A stretch of 64,000 nt of DNA, from NCBI RefSeq assembly GCF_000377565.1, contig NZ_KB898369.1:1-64000 (forward strand), given 5' to 3'. Origin of the DNA: Rhizobium sp. 2MFCol3.1 (GTDB taxonomy: Bacteria; Pseudomonadota; Alphaproteobacteria; Rhizobiales; Rhizobiaceae). The position numbers and the translations under genes are program-made. This document shows positions 44,747-53,039 of the stretch, piece by piece. Numbering within the stretch: position 1 is the stretch's first letter; each line of letters starts with the position of its first letter. The notes under the pieces were generated by a model. That model had not been told where the DNA came from, ran no database searches, and saw only the letters and a list, made by a program, of their open reading frames with translations.

Positions 44747-45088
44747 TTATTTGGCCGGATAGACCGCGATCTCAGCCCCCCAATGGTGCACCGCTATATT
44801 CTGACTGTTGCGAATGACGTGGTATGCGATTTCAGGATCGCCTCCCGCCAATGTGTCCGGATCGGCGCCGCACATGAGGCAATACATGCGCTGATGAACG
44901 ACCGCAGCGAAATATTCGAGCGCGGGTGTTGATGCCTGGTGTCCGATCGCCGCCATGTTCTCGGCAACTTTATCGCTCACTTCTCGTAGAGCGGCGGAAA
45001 TGGCTTTGGCCAACATCTGATCCGCGCCCGTGATGACATCGGCGATTTCCTTGTCGGCGGCACTGCCGACAGCACCTCGTTTCTTCAT
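44747..45088 (-). CDS. hypothetical protein, tandem paralogue of 45118
   Basis: A 113-residue helical protein (ATG 45088, AAGGA upstream). It shares the pattern 'hCGADxxTxxxGDPExAxxhIxxxxNhAxxxW' with residues 55-90 of the 187-residue protein encoded upstream: here MCGADPDTLAGGDPEIAYHV and there LCGADRRTFQDGDPEVAWKI. They are tandem paralogues, 29 bases apart and probably cotranscribed. I do not recognise a named family. No signal peptide or membrane segment. Confidence 0.75.
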   Translation of the reverse strand: MKKRGAVGSAADKEIADVITGADQMLAKAISAALREVSDKVAENMAAIGHQASTPALEYFAAVVHQRMYCLMCGADPDTLAGGDPEIAYHVIRNSQNIAVHHWGAEIAVYPAK

Positions 45089-45117
45089 GCTATTATCCTT
45101 CAGCGAAATGCGCTTCT

Positions 45118-45681
45118 CTAGTCCGGCGTCTTGGTGAAGGTCGACATGTAGTTTCGCGCAGTTTCTATAAACACTCGCTCTGCTTGGGAGCCTTCGGTCG
45201 GCTCAGCGGCATGGGCTTCAACCATCGCCCGTAGCCGAGCGTCGATCTGGGCATCGGTGGTACGCGCGTGCTCAATCAATGTGCGAAGGACGGCTCTTAG
45301 GGCAAAGGATTCCGCCGATCTTGCCAACTCCTGTTCTTCGCTCTGATCCTTCGCGATGTCTTCTGGGCCGTCCGGCCTCTTTCGAACAGTTGCCGTCCGG
45401 CGTTGCTGCCGCTCCCACCGTCTAGCGACGTTGCTGCCGGCGTAGAGGATCTTCCAGGCGACTTCGGGATCGCCGTCCTGGAATGTTCGGCGATCAGCGC
45501 CGCACAGCCGAAGGAAGAGGTGACGAAGAGCAGCGTCGCTGAAGTAGTCGTGCGGCGAAGCAGGCACACCGAGGGAACGGAGCTTGTCGCCGGTAGCAAG
45601 GACGGCCGCGTCGATCGCGGCATCAACAGCCCGAAACAACGCCTCGTCCGCCTGATGCACTTCGTCCATTGTTGCCGGCAT
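45118..45681 (-). CDS. hypothetical protein, tandem paralogue of 44747
   Basis: A 187-residue charged, helical protein (ATG 45681 after GGAGAGG). The first half carries the shared motif LFLRLCGADRRTFQDGDPEV; the C-terminal half (about residues 90-187) is extra, rich in Glu and Arg (PDGPEDIAKDQSEEQELARS) and likely coiled-coil. First gene of a two-gene unit with its paralogue. Function unknown. Confidence 0.72.
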   Translation of the reverse strand: MPATMDEVHQADEALFRAVDAAIDAAVLATGDKLRSLGVPASPHDYFSDAALRHLFLRLCGADRRTFQDGDPEVAWKILYAGSNVARRWERQQRRTATVRKRPDGPEDIAKDQSEEQELARSAESFALRAVLRTLIEHARTTDAQIDARLRAMVEAHAAEPTEGSQAERVFIETARNYMSTFTKTPD

Positions 45682-45758
45682 GAGCCTCTCCCACGAATTA
45701 GCGCCGTTTGTTACCCGGCATTAGGCCGGGCTCTCGCATCCAAATGTTACATTAGGCA

Positions 45759-46694
45759 TCAATCGGGCAAGGGTATGAATTCACCGCGGTCGTCGGCAGG
45801 AAGGTCAAAGCGGCCCTCGCCCCACTTACCGGCCCGCCATTGCTCCTTTGCCTCTTCGATACGTTCCATCGACGACGCTACGAAGTTCCACCAGATGTAT
45901 CTCGAGCCGGAAAAGGTAGCGCCTCCGAGTATCATGATCCGGGCTCCCCGTTCGCCGGCTGCCACTGTTATCCTGTCACCCGGACGGAAGACCATCATCT
46001 GCATTTTAGCGAATTCCTGGCCGGCGACCGAGATCGAACCTTCGACGACGTAGATGGCGCGGTCTTCATGATCGTCCGGCATAGGAAGACGGGCCTGTGG
46101 ATCCAGTTTGACGTCGGCATAGAAGGTCTCGGAGAACATCCTGGCGGGAGCGCGCGCACCGTAGGCGTTTCCGAGGATGAGCCTCGCCGAGACGCCCTGG
46201 TCTTCAATCATTGGAAGCGCGTTCCTGCCGTGGTGCTCGAAGGAAGGCGCCACATCCTCGTGACTATCAGGAAGAGCAAGCCACGTCTGTATTCCGAACA
46301 GGCTGTTCGGGCCGCTTCTTGCCGCCACACTCGTTCGCTCCGAATGCGACACGCCTTTGCCTGCGACCATCCAGTTCAACTCGCCTGGCCTGATGATTTG
46401 GTCGGCACCGGTGCTGTCGCGGTGATGGAAGTCTCCCTGGTATAGGTAGGTCACTGTGCCGAGACCGATATGCGGATGGGGTCGAACGTCGACTCCCTGC
46501 CCTGTTAGGAGTTCGGCGGGACCGGCCTGGTCGAAGAATATGAACGGGCCGACCATCTGTCGGTTCGGCGCAGGCAATGCCCGTCGGACTTCGAAGCCGC
46601 CTAGGTCGCGGGCGCGAGGAACGATCAAGGTCTCGATCGCCTCCACGCCGACCTCATCGGGGCATCCTGGTTCGATCGCGGGATTCCAGCTCAT
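45759..46694 (-). CDS. pirin family protein
   Basis: ATG 46694 with AAGGAG 8-13 bases upstream; 311 residues of the pirin bicupin family. Motifs: FDQAGPAELLTGQGVDVRPH followed by PHIGLGTVTYLYQG (metal-binding His residues), ELNWMVAGKGVSHSERT, and AIYVVEGSISVAGQEFAKMQ in the C-terminal cupin. Bacterial pirins include quercetinase-like dioxygenases and regulators of central metabolism; activity cannot be assigned here. A longer start frame is not supported by the ribosome site. The isochorismatase-like gene next to it (46783) is on the same strand, 88 bases upstream. Confidence 0.9.
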   Translation of the reverse strand: MSWNPAIEPGCPDEVGVEAIETLIVPRARDLGGFEVRRALPAPNRQMVGPFIFFDQAGPAELLTGQGVDVRPHPHIGLGTVTYLYQGDFHHRDSTGADQIIRPGELNWMVAGKGVSHSERTSVAARSGPNSLFGIQTWLALPDSHEDVAPSFEHHGRNALPMIEDQGVSARLILGNAYGARAPARMFSETFYADVKLDPQARLPMPDDHEDRAIYVVEGSISVAGQEFAKMQMMVFRPGDRITVAAGERGARIMILGGATFSGSRYIWWNFVASSMERIEEAKEQWRAGKWGEGRFDLPADDRGEFIPLPD

Positions 46695-46782
46695 ATCAAA
46701 CTCCTTTTCTTCGGCCGATGACCATCCCTTCACGGCGGGGAGCGGTGACGCGTGTCGCACCAACTCCTCTTTTTAAACGTGC

Positions 46783-47442
46783 TTAGGCTCCAGCACCAGC
46801 CTTGGGCGCGGGAGTGTTCAGCAGCTGCTGCTCCCACAGATAGGCAATGCCGCTACCACCAGAATGCTGGACGATGACGTCGGTGATCTTCGCAGCCTGT
46901 TCGGCACGGGCCCAGTCGCGCTGCCACTCGGCTGCGAGTGCCAGCCACGTCATCATGTTGACACCGGCTGCAATCATTCGCTGGATTGCAAGCTGATGCG
47001 CTTCGTGCGAAACCGCTCCCGAGGCGTCCGTGATAACGGTTACATCCCAGCCTTCGCCAGCGGCCTGTATTGCCGGCATAGCGACACACACCTCAGTCCA
47101 GAGGCCGGCGATGATCAATTGCTTGCGGCCCGTCGCCTTCACGACGTCGACGACCTTGGGGTCCTGCCAGGTGTTGATGAGCGTCCGGTCGATGATTTCC
47201 TGGCCGGGGAAGACGTCGGCGATCTGCGGGAACAGGTTGCCGCCGCGTTCCGCGATCACGGTCGTCAGGATAGTAGGAACGTTGAAGGCCTTTGCCGCCT
47301 TCGCCAGGCCGACCGTGTTGTTGACCACCATCGTCGGCTCGTGGCTGTTGACGTTCGCAAGCTGATACGGCTGGTGGTCAATGAGGACGAGCACGGAATC
47401 TTCGGGGCGCAGAAGCGAGGCGAGGCCGTTACGAAAGGTCAT
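46783..47442 (-). CDS. isochorismatase-family hydrolase (YcaC-like)
   Basis: A 219-residue cysteine hydrolase of the YcaC/isochorismatase family. Catalytic residues: Asp22 in LVLIDHQPYQ, the Lys of RKQLIIAGL and Cys119 in LWTEVCVAM, with cis-peptide-like VAMPAIQ after it. Members hydrolyse amides or isochorismate; the 'NSHEPTMVVNNTVGLAKAAK' stretch is typical of the YcaC group, whose substrate is unknown. It is divergent from a LysR gene (140 bases), the usual arrangement for a regulated target. Confidence 0.92.
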   Translation of the reverse strand: MTFRNGLASLLRPEDSVLVLIDHQPYQLANVNSHEPTMVVNNTVGLAKAAKAFNVPTILTTVIAERGGNLFPQIADVFPGQEIIDRTLINTWQDPKVVDVVKATGRKQLIIAGLWTEVCVAMPAIQAAGEGWDVTVITDASGAVSHEAHQLAIQRMIAAGVNMMTWLALAAEWQRDWARAEQAAKITDVIVQHSGGSGIAYLWEQQLLNTPAPKAGAGA

Positions 47443-47582
47443 GGAGCATCCTTGTTGCTAAAAGTTCGGCGATATGGGTTTGAACGCCCACAACCGAGCG
47501 CTCCACGAAAACCTTGTCATCGCTCCCCCTGATGCGGTAGCCCTTAAAAACGCGAGCTGTGTTGCAGAAGGGGGAACGCTGG

Positions 47583-48458
47583 ATGGACATTGACGATCTC
47601 AGAACCTTCGTGGAAGTCGCGGATGCTGGAGGCGTCACGCCTGCCGCGCAACGGCTTGGCGTCTCCAAGTCCATGGTCAGCCGGCGCATCGCGCGTCTCG
47701 AGGCGGATCTTGGGGTACAGCTCGTTTCACGAACGACGCGCGGCATCGCATTGACGGAAGAAGGCGAGACGTTTCGCGATTACGCGGCGAGGATATCGTC
47801 TGACATTGACGCGGCTCGCGAGACCGTCTTGCCTGCTGGCGAGCTTCGCGGGCGCATCAGGGTCGCTGCTCCCTTGTCGTTCGGGCCGACCCACCTCGCC
47901 CCTGTCTTGTCTCAGATGGCGCGCCGACATCCGCAACTCCAGGTCACGTCGTGCTACACCGACCGCTTCGTCGATCTCATCAGCGAGGGGTTCGACTGTG
48001 CGATCAGGATCGGCTACCTGCCAGATTCCAATCTCGTTGCGAGGCGCGTTGGACCGCTTTATGCGAAGTTCGTCGCCAGCCCCGACTACGTTACCCGTAA
48101 CGGCTCGCCCGAAAGGCCGGACGAACTTCTCAAGCATGAAGCGCTCATGGTGGGAACGGAAGTGTGGCCGGTCACAGATGGCGATGAGGTGGTCAACATG
48201 CGCCCGCAAGGCCGCTTCAAGGCCGACAACGCAGTTGCATTGCTTGCTGCCGCCCTGGAAGGGCTAGGCATTGCGAGACTTCCAAATGGTCTGACGGACC
48301 AGCACATCGCCTCCGGGACACTCGTGGAAGTGATGCCCAACCATCCGCCTCCCACCGCTGGCATCTTCGTGGTCAGGCCTCCTGGACAGCATCCTGCCAA
48401 GAAGGTCCGCGTGCTGACCGAGATGTTGATCGAGTGTTTCGATTCCGGCGCCTCCTAG
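47583..48458 (+). CDS. LysR family transcriptional regulator
   Basis: A 291-residue regulator from ATG 47583 (GGGGGAACGCTGG upstream). Winged helix-turn-helix MDIDDLRTFVEVADAGGVTP then AAQRLGVSKSMVSRRIARLE at residues 1-40, followed by a periplasmic-binding-type sensor domain (GRIRVAAPLSFGPTHLAPVL, DRFVDLISEGFDCAIRIG). It is very similar in both halves to the regulator at 51500. It probably controls the divergent isochorismatase gene and perhaps the neighbouring oxidoreductases. Confidence 0.92.
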   Translation: MDIDDLRTFVEVADAGGVTPAAQRLGVSKSMVSRRIARLEADLGVQLVSRTTRGIALTEEGETFRDYAARISSDIDAARETVLPAGELRGRIRVAAPLSFGPTHLAPVLSQMARRHPQLQVTSCYTDRFVDLISEGFDCAIRIGYLPDSNLVARRVGPLYAKFVASPDYVTRNGSPERPDELLKHEALMVGTEVWPVTDGDEVVNMRPQGRFKADNAVALLAAALEGLGIARLPNGLTDQHIASGTLVEVMPNHPPPTAGIFVVRPPGQHPAKKVRVLTEMLIECFDSGAS

Positions 48459-48472
48459 CAAGCCTTCAAATC

Positions 48473-49393
48473 CTAGGATGCCAGATGCTCTGAATAGAAA
48501 TTGGCCAACCGTGCGACTGCCGGATCTACATATTCCGGCTTGTAGTACAAGTCGTAATGTCCCGCACCTTCGACTTCGAGGAAGTGCTTCACCTTCGACG
48601 GAGACAGGTCGAACAACCGCCTGCCCGTTTCGTATTGACCGGTCGGCCCGCGGCGTCCACCAACGACGACCTGCAGCGGCTGGGTGAGTAAGTCCGGCAC
48701 AAGGCTGAATGCGTCGAAACCAAGCAAACCGCCATAGCTAATGAATAGCAGGCGGTTCGTCGAATTCGGATGCCGATACTGCGATTCCCGGTAGAACGTG
48801 ACCGCTTCCAGCAATTCGGCATCGGTGATCCCAGCGGACTTGGCCTGCGCGAGGCTGTCAGGAATCCAGGGATCTCTGCGTGGTGGGGCACCGCGGGCCT
48901 GCGCGGTTCGCTCGGCTGCGACGTCCCGGAGGGTCTGACGGTAGTCGGGAAGCAGCCGCCGCATCGCTTCGCCAATGTCGTTGGCAACGACGGTGCCCAC
49001 TGCCTTGACGCGCGGCTCGATCTGGGCTGCCTTTATCGCGTAGCCACCGCCCGCACAGATCCCCAGAAGTCCGATCCGATCCTCGTCAACATAGGCGAGC
49101 GTCGTCAGGTGATCGACCGCGCAACGGATGTCCTCGACCCGTGCGGCTGGATCTTCAAGATCACGCGGTTCGCCGCCGCTCTCGCCTTGGAAAGACGGGT
49201 CAAAGGCAAGCGCTACGAACCCCAGGCCTGAGAGCTTTTCGGCGTAGATAGCGCCGATCTGCTCCTTGACGCTGCTACCGGGCGTCGAAAGAACGATCGC
49301 GGGATACGCGCGACCCTCGTCAAAATTCGGTGGCAGGTGAATGTTCCCGACGACTTCGATACCTCTGTTCTTGAACGAAACCCGTTTCAGCAT
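48473..49393 (-). CDS. alpha/beta hydrolase with Cys in the nucleophile elbow
   Basis: A 306-residue dienelactone-hydrolase-like enzyme. The nucleophile elbow reads GLLGICAGGGYAI with Cys113 where most alpha/beta hydrolases have Ser; dienelactone hydrolases also use Cys. The acid is likely in the GGRRGPTGQYET region and the histidine in EGAGHYDLYYKP. No signal peptide. It is 18 bases after the quinone oxidoreductase gene on the same strand, so the two are cotranscribed. Substrate unknown. Confidence 0.85.
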   Translation of the reverse strand: MLKRVSFKNRGIEVVGNIHLPPNFDEGRAYPAIVLSTPGSSVKEQIGAIYAEKLSGLGFVALAFDPSFQGESGGEPRDLEDPAARVEDIRCAVDHLTTLAYVDEDRIGLLGICAGGGYAIKAAQIEPRVKAVGTVVANDIGEAMRRLLPDYRQTLRDVAAERTAQARGAPPRRDPWIPDSLAQAKSAGITDAELLEAVTFYRESQYRHPNSTNRLLFISYGGLLGFDAFSLVPDLLTQPLQVVVGGRRGPTGQYETGRRLFDLSPSKVKHFLEVEGAGHYDLYYKPEYVDPAVARLANFYSEHLAS

Positions 49394-49411
49394 GTGTTGG
49401 ACCTTCCGATT

Positions 49412-50368
49412 TCATGGCACCATGATGACCCGCCCGAGCGGCTTGGCGCTCTCGGCATAGAGATGCGCCCGCGCGGCGTCTTCGAGCATAAAGGATCGGT
49501 CGATAACCAACTCGATCCTGCCGGCTGCGGCGGCGGCAAGGAGATCGTCAACGGTTGCATGCACAGATGGCCGTTCGAAGATGGATCCCATGAACACGCC
49601 GTGGAGCGTCTGATTGTTCTGCATTGGTTGCCACAAATCGACATTAAGCTTTCCGCCGCCGGCGTTGCCAAGGAAGACCAGACGCCCTTCCGGTGCGAGC
49701 GCAGAAAGTGAAGCCTGCAATGTGGAGCCGACCGGGTCGATGACCAGATCAACGCCTCTCCCATTGGTCAGGCGGCGTGCTTCGCGTGCGACGTCGTGCT
49801 GCATTCGGTCCACAACGAAGGTGGCGCCGAGTTCGCTCAGACGCGCCTGCCTTTCGCGCCCACTTAAGACGGCGATGACCGTCGCTCCTGCCTTATTGGC
49901 AAGCTGTACTGCCGCGAGCCCTACGCCTCCGGCCGCGGCGTGGATGAGGACGGTTTCGCCCTTGCCGATACCGCCTCGGGTGATCACGCTGTGATAGGCC
50001 GAGCCGAATGAGATGGGTAGGCCGGCCGCCTTTGCGATCTCCAGCCCTGCGGGAACAAGCCATGTTCGCGAAGCAGCGACAGCCCAGAGCTCAGCGTGCG
50101 ATCCCTGCATGCTGAAAGCCGCGACCTTGTCGCCGACGGCACGGTTGGTCACGTCCTTGCCGACACTCACGACCGTGCCGGCAGCTGCATATCCGACCAC
50201 CCACCGAGGTACCTGGGATGTCGATCTGCGATTGATCAGATCTCCGCCTTCTATGGAGATTGCTTCCACCCTTATGAGGATGTCGTCCGCCCCGCAGACC
50301 GGATCAGCCACATCGACGTATTTGAGGACAGACGGTGGTCCTGGATTGTCGTAGACGGCGGCCTTCAT
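49412..50368 (-). CDS. quinone oxidoreductase-like zinc-less MDR
   Basis: A 318-residue medium-chain dehydrogenase/reductase of the quinone oxidoreductase (QOR) type. ATG 50368 with GGAG 5 bases upstream. N-terminal GroES-like fold without the zinc ligands of alcohol dehydrogenases, then the NADPH motif AAAGGVGLAAVQLA (145-158) and DLVIDPVGST. Such enzymes reduce quinones or enones with NADPH. Operon with the hydrolase gene downstream. Confidence 0.9.
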   Translation of the reverse strand: MKAAVYDNPGPPSVLKYVDVADPVCGADDILIRVEAISIEGGDLINRRSTSQVPRWVVGYAAAGTVVSVGKDVTNRAVGDKVAAFSMQGSHAELWAVAASRTWLVPAGLEIAKAAGLPISFGSAYHSVITRGGIGKGETVLIHAAAGGVGLAAVQLANKAGATVIAVLSGRERQARLSELGATFVVDRMQHDVAREARRLTNGRGVDLVIDPVGSTLQASLSALAPEGRLVFLGNAGGGKLNVDLWQPMQNNQTLHGVFMGSIFERPSVHATVDDLLAAAAAGRIELVIDRSFMLEDAARAHLYAESAKPLGRVIMVP

Positions 50369-50631
50369 CTTCACTCCATGTTTCGAGCAATTTGTAGGGG
50401 CATGTAGGTTTTATGTGATCCCGAGAAAGGGTTTGCGATCGGCAACGATGTGTTGCGCGACTTGCAACAAGCGGGATGGAGCGCGCCGTTCCCCACCGCG
50501 CAACAGGCTGTCGCATTCATCGCCACTTCAATCGCAACGACAGATCCACGACATGGGCGACATCCGTCGGGAGCAAACGCAAGGATGAGGCCCTCCCGAA
50601 TTCACGACTACGAAGAAAGGAACCCAATCCT
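50369..50631. other. intergenic region between divergent genes
   Basis: Separates the QOR operon from the SDR gene; likely holds both promoters and the binding site for one of the LysR proteins. I could not define the site. Confidence 0.35.
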
Positions 50632-51372
50632 ATGATCGATTTGAGTGGAAAGCGCGCCTTGGTAACTGGCGGCTCGCGCGGCATCGGAGCGGCCATTGTC
50701 GAAGCACTTGCGCAAAATGGTGCCGATGTGGCGTTCACCTATCAAAATTCTAACGAGAAGGCTGCGGCGGTTGCCCGGTCCGTCGAAAGCCGCGGCCGTC
50801 GAGCCGTCGCCATCCAGGCCGACAGCGCCGATCCGCAGGCGATCGCGCGGGCTGTCGAAGCGGCCGTGGCTGCGTTGGGCGGGCTTGACATCCTTGTCAA
50901 TAGCGCAGCGATCGGCCATTCAGGAAACATCGCCGATCTGGACCTCGACGATTATCAAACCTTGATGGACGTCAACGTGCGTGCGCCGGTGCTCTTTGCG
51001 AAAGCAGTCATCCCGCATCTGCGCGACGGCGGCCGTATCGTCACGATTGGCTCCGCGCTCGGTGAGCGGGTGCCCTTCCCGGGGCTCACGCCGTACGCAA
51101 TGTCGAAGGCAGCCCTGACGTCCTTCACGCGCGGCCTGTCTCGCGAACTTGGACCAAGCGGCATAACCGTGAACCTCGTGCAGCCTGGTGCGACGGACAC
51201 GGATGCCAACCCGGCCGACGGCGGGGCAGCAGATTTTCAGCGAAGCCTGACGTCGCTCGGGCGCTTTGGCGAGCCGAAGGAGATCGCGAATGCCGTGGTG
51301 TTCCTGGCAAGCTCGGCTGCAAGCGTCATCACGGGCGCAACGCTTACCGCGGATGGCGGCGCGATCGCCTGA
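50632..51372 (+). CDS. short-chain dehydrogenase/reductase (SDR)
   Basis: ATG 50632 with AAAGGA about 10 bases upstream; 246 residues. TGGSRGIG (12-19), NSAAIG after strand 4, catalytic Tyr155/Lys159 in YAMSKAA, PG at the end of strand 6. The sequence TYQNSNEKAAAVA after the second strand is typical of NADP-dependent 3-oxoacyl-reductase-like SDRs. It is followed by a LysR gene in the same direction (128 bases). Related in sequence to the frameshifted SDR at 55202. Confidence 0.92.
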   Translation: MIDLSGKRALVTGGSRGIGAAIVEALAQNGADVAFTYQNSNEKAAAVARSVESRGRRAVAIQADSADPQAIARAVEAAVAALGGLDILVNSAAIGHSGNIADLDLDDYQTLMDVNVRAPVLFAKAVIPHLRDGGRIVTIGSALGERVPFPGLTPYAMSKAALTSFTRGLSRELGPSGITVNLVQPGATDTDANPADGGAADFQRSLTSLGRFGEPKEIANAVVFLASSAASVITGATLTADGGAIA

Positions 51373-51499
51373 GCCATCTTCATTTCAAGGACGGCCCTGG
51401 TGGACGACGGGCCGTCCTGTGTCGCATTGCTCAAAGGGCCAAGGAGCGCATCCGACAAAGCCCGAACCTGCGCCGTCTCCTGTCAAGAAAGGATCCACC

Positions 51500-52408
51500 T
51501 TGGAAATAGAAGATCTGAGGATTTTCCTGGACGTTGCTGAGGCGGGTGGGGTCTCGGCGGCGGCGCTCCGTCTTGGCATCTCGAAAACGATAATCAGTCG
51601 ACGGATTACCCAGTTGGAAGCGGATCTGGGCGCGCAACTGCTTGCAAGGACAACACGCGGCATGATCGTCACCGAAACCGGATCGACGTTTAGAGGGTAT
51701 GCCGCCCGCATCTGCGCCGAAGTGGACATGGCTCGGGAAGCGGTTTCGCCGGCAGGCGATTTGCAGGGGCGAATGAGAATTGCCGTTCCGCTATCGTTTG
51801 GACCTACACATTTCGCTCCGGTTCTGGCCGCCCTGGCGCGACGATATCCGAAGCTCATGGTGATTTCATCATATACTGATCGCTTCGTAGACCTCGTAGG
51901 AGAAGGCTTCGACTGTGCAATCCGGGTGGGACATCTTCCAGATTCCAATCTCGTTGCGAAGCGCATCGGACCCATGGTTGGCAAGCTTGTAGCCAGCCCG
52001 AGCTACATTGATGCTGAGGGTGTCCCAAAGACGCCTCAGGAGATCGTGACCCATCGGGTTGCCATGCGAGAGGCAGAGATTTGGAAATTCATGGATGGGG
52101 AAGATGTCATTGCCGTGCGCCCCAATGGACGCTTCATCGCCGACAATGCGCTGTCACTTGTCGCAGCCGCCCTGGAGGGGGTGGGGCTCGCTTATCTTCC
52201 GGAACCACTTGTTGCAGATCACATCGCTTCAGGGGCGCTGATCGCTGTCATGAACCGATACCCCGTGCCCCCGGCAGGGATTTTTGTCGTGCGGGCGCCC
52301 AATCCCTACCCGACGGAAAAAGTGAAGATCCTCACACAGATGCTCATCGACTATGTCGGTCGCCCGTGCGACGACAGGCATCCTTGGGACGAGAGCGGCA
52401 GTATCTGA
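51500..52408 (+). CDS. LysR family transcriptional regulator
   Basis: A 302-residue regulator starting at TTG 51500 (AAAGGA 7-12 bases upstream). HTH EIEDLRIFLDVAEAGGVSAA followed by ALRLGISKTIISRRITQLEA; sensor domain with PLSFGPTHFAPVLAALARRY and DRFVDLVGEGFDCAIRVGHL. About the same layout and many identical motifs as the regulator at 47583, so the two arose by duplication. The TTG start without nearby ATG is supported by the ribosome site and by the homologous start of the paralogue. It probably controls the SDR gene upstream or the SnoaL gene convergent to it. Confidence 0.9.
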   Translation: MEIEDLRIFLDVAEAGGVSAAALRLGISKTIISRRITQLEADLGAQLLARTTRGMIVTETGSTFRGYAARICAEVDMAREAVSPAGDLQGRMRIAVPLSFGPTHFAPVLAALARRYPKLMVISSYTDRFVDLVGEGFDCAIRVGHLPDSNLVAKRIGPMVGKLVASPSYIDAEGVPKTPQEIVTHRVAMREAEIWKFMDGEDVIAVRPNGRFIADNALSLVAAALEGVGLAYLPEPLVADHIASGALIAVMNRYPVPPAGIFVVRAPNPYPTEKVKILTQMLIDYVGRPCDDRHPWDESGSI

Positions 52409-52475
52409 TGTCGCTCTCACATCAAGGAAGGGCCGCTGGCGCCACTTCGGGCGCCGTCGACTGCGTAACTCTAAA

Positions 52476-52916
52476 TCAGCGCGGCAACGGATTCGTTGTC
52501 GCAAAGGAGTAGCGAGCTATTTTCCACTGATCGTTTGCATCCATCTGGAATATGAACAGCTCGTGATTTGCGTCTGGCACGCGTTGTTCGAGAGCTTTGA
52601 GGGTGACAAAGCCCTTCGAGTTGGTACGCGCGAACGCCCAGTTTGATGCCGTCTGCACGACCTCTGCCACGGTCAATTCCGTACCAAAGCTTATTGTCTC
52701 GAATATTCCGTCATACGCCCTTTGGATCGCATCTGTGCCTATGACGGACGGATTGTTCGGTGCCATGAACACGCCGTCGGCGACAAACATTTTGGCGACA
52801 GCGGTCGTGTCCGAGGCATTCAAGGCGGCTTCGTATTGCGCGAGCGCATTTTCTATTTGCTGCCGCGCCGAGGTGGCGGCTTCGTCTTCATCGGAAGGCC
52901 TGAGTGAGGGTTTCAT
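52476..52916 (-). CDS. SnoaL/ketosteroid isomerase-like protein
   Basis: ATG 52916 with GGAG upstream; 146 residues of the NTF2-like/SnoaL fold: ALAQYEAALNASDTTAVAKM, FVADGVFMAPN, AIQRAYDGIFETI and ELFIFQMDANDQWKIARYSF are the usual helix-loop-strand elements ending in the WKI(A)RY strand. The family includes small isomerases and hydratases as well as many proteins with no known activity. Convergent with the LysR gene and 124 bases from the amidohydrolase gene, on the same strand. Confidence 0.87.
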   Translation of the reverse strand: MKPSLRPSDEDEAATSARQQIENALAQYEAALNASDTTAVAKMFVADGVFMAPNNPSVIGTDAIQRAYDGIFETISFGTELTVAEVVQTASNWAFARTNSKGFVTLKALEQRVPDANHELFIFQMDANDQWKIARYSFATTNPLPR

Positions 52917-53039
52917 ATCGTCTTTCTCCGTGGGTTGAGGATGTGTCGCAATGCCAGGGCGGAAGCGTTCTCGTAACATGCGACGTAGATGACCTGCGCG
53001 GCAGCCGCCGGGTGAGGAATTCTTGGAGGATCCGAGCTC

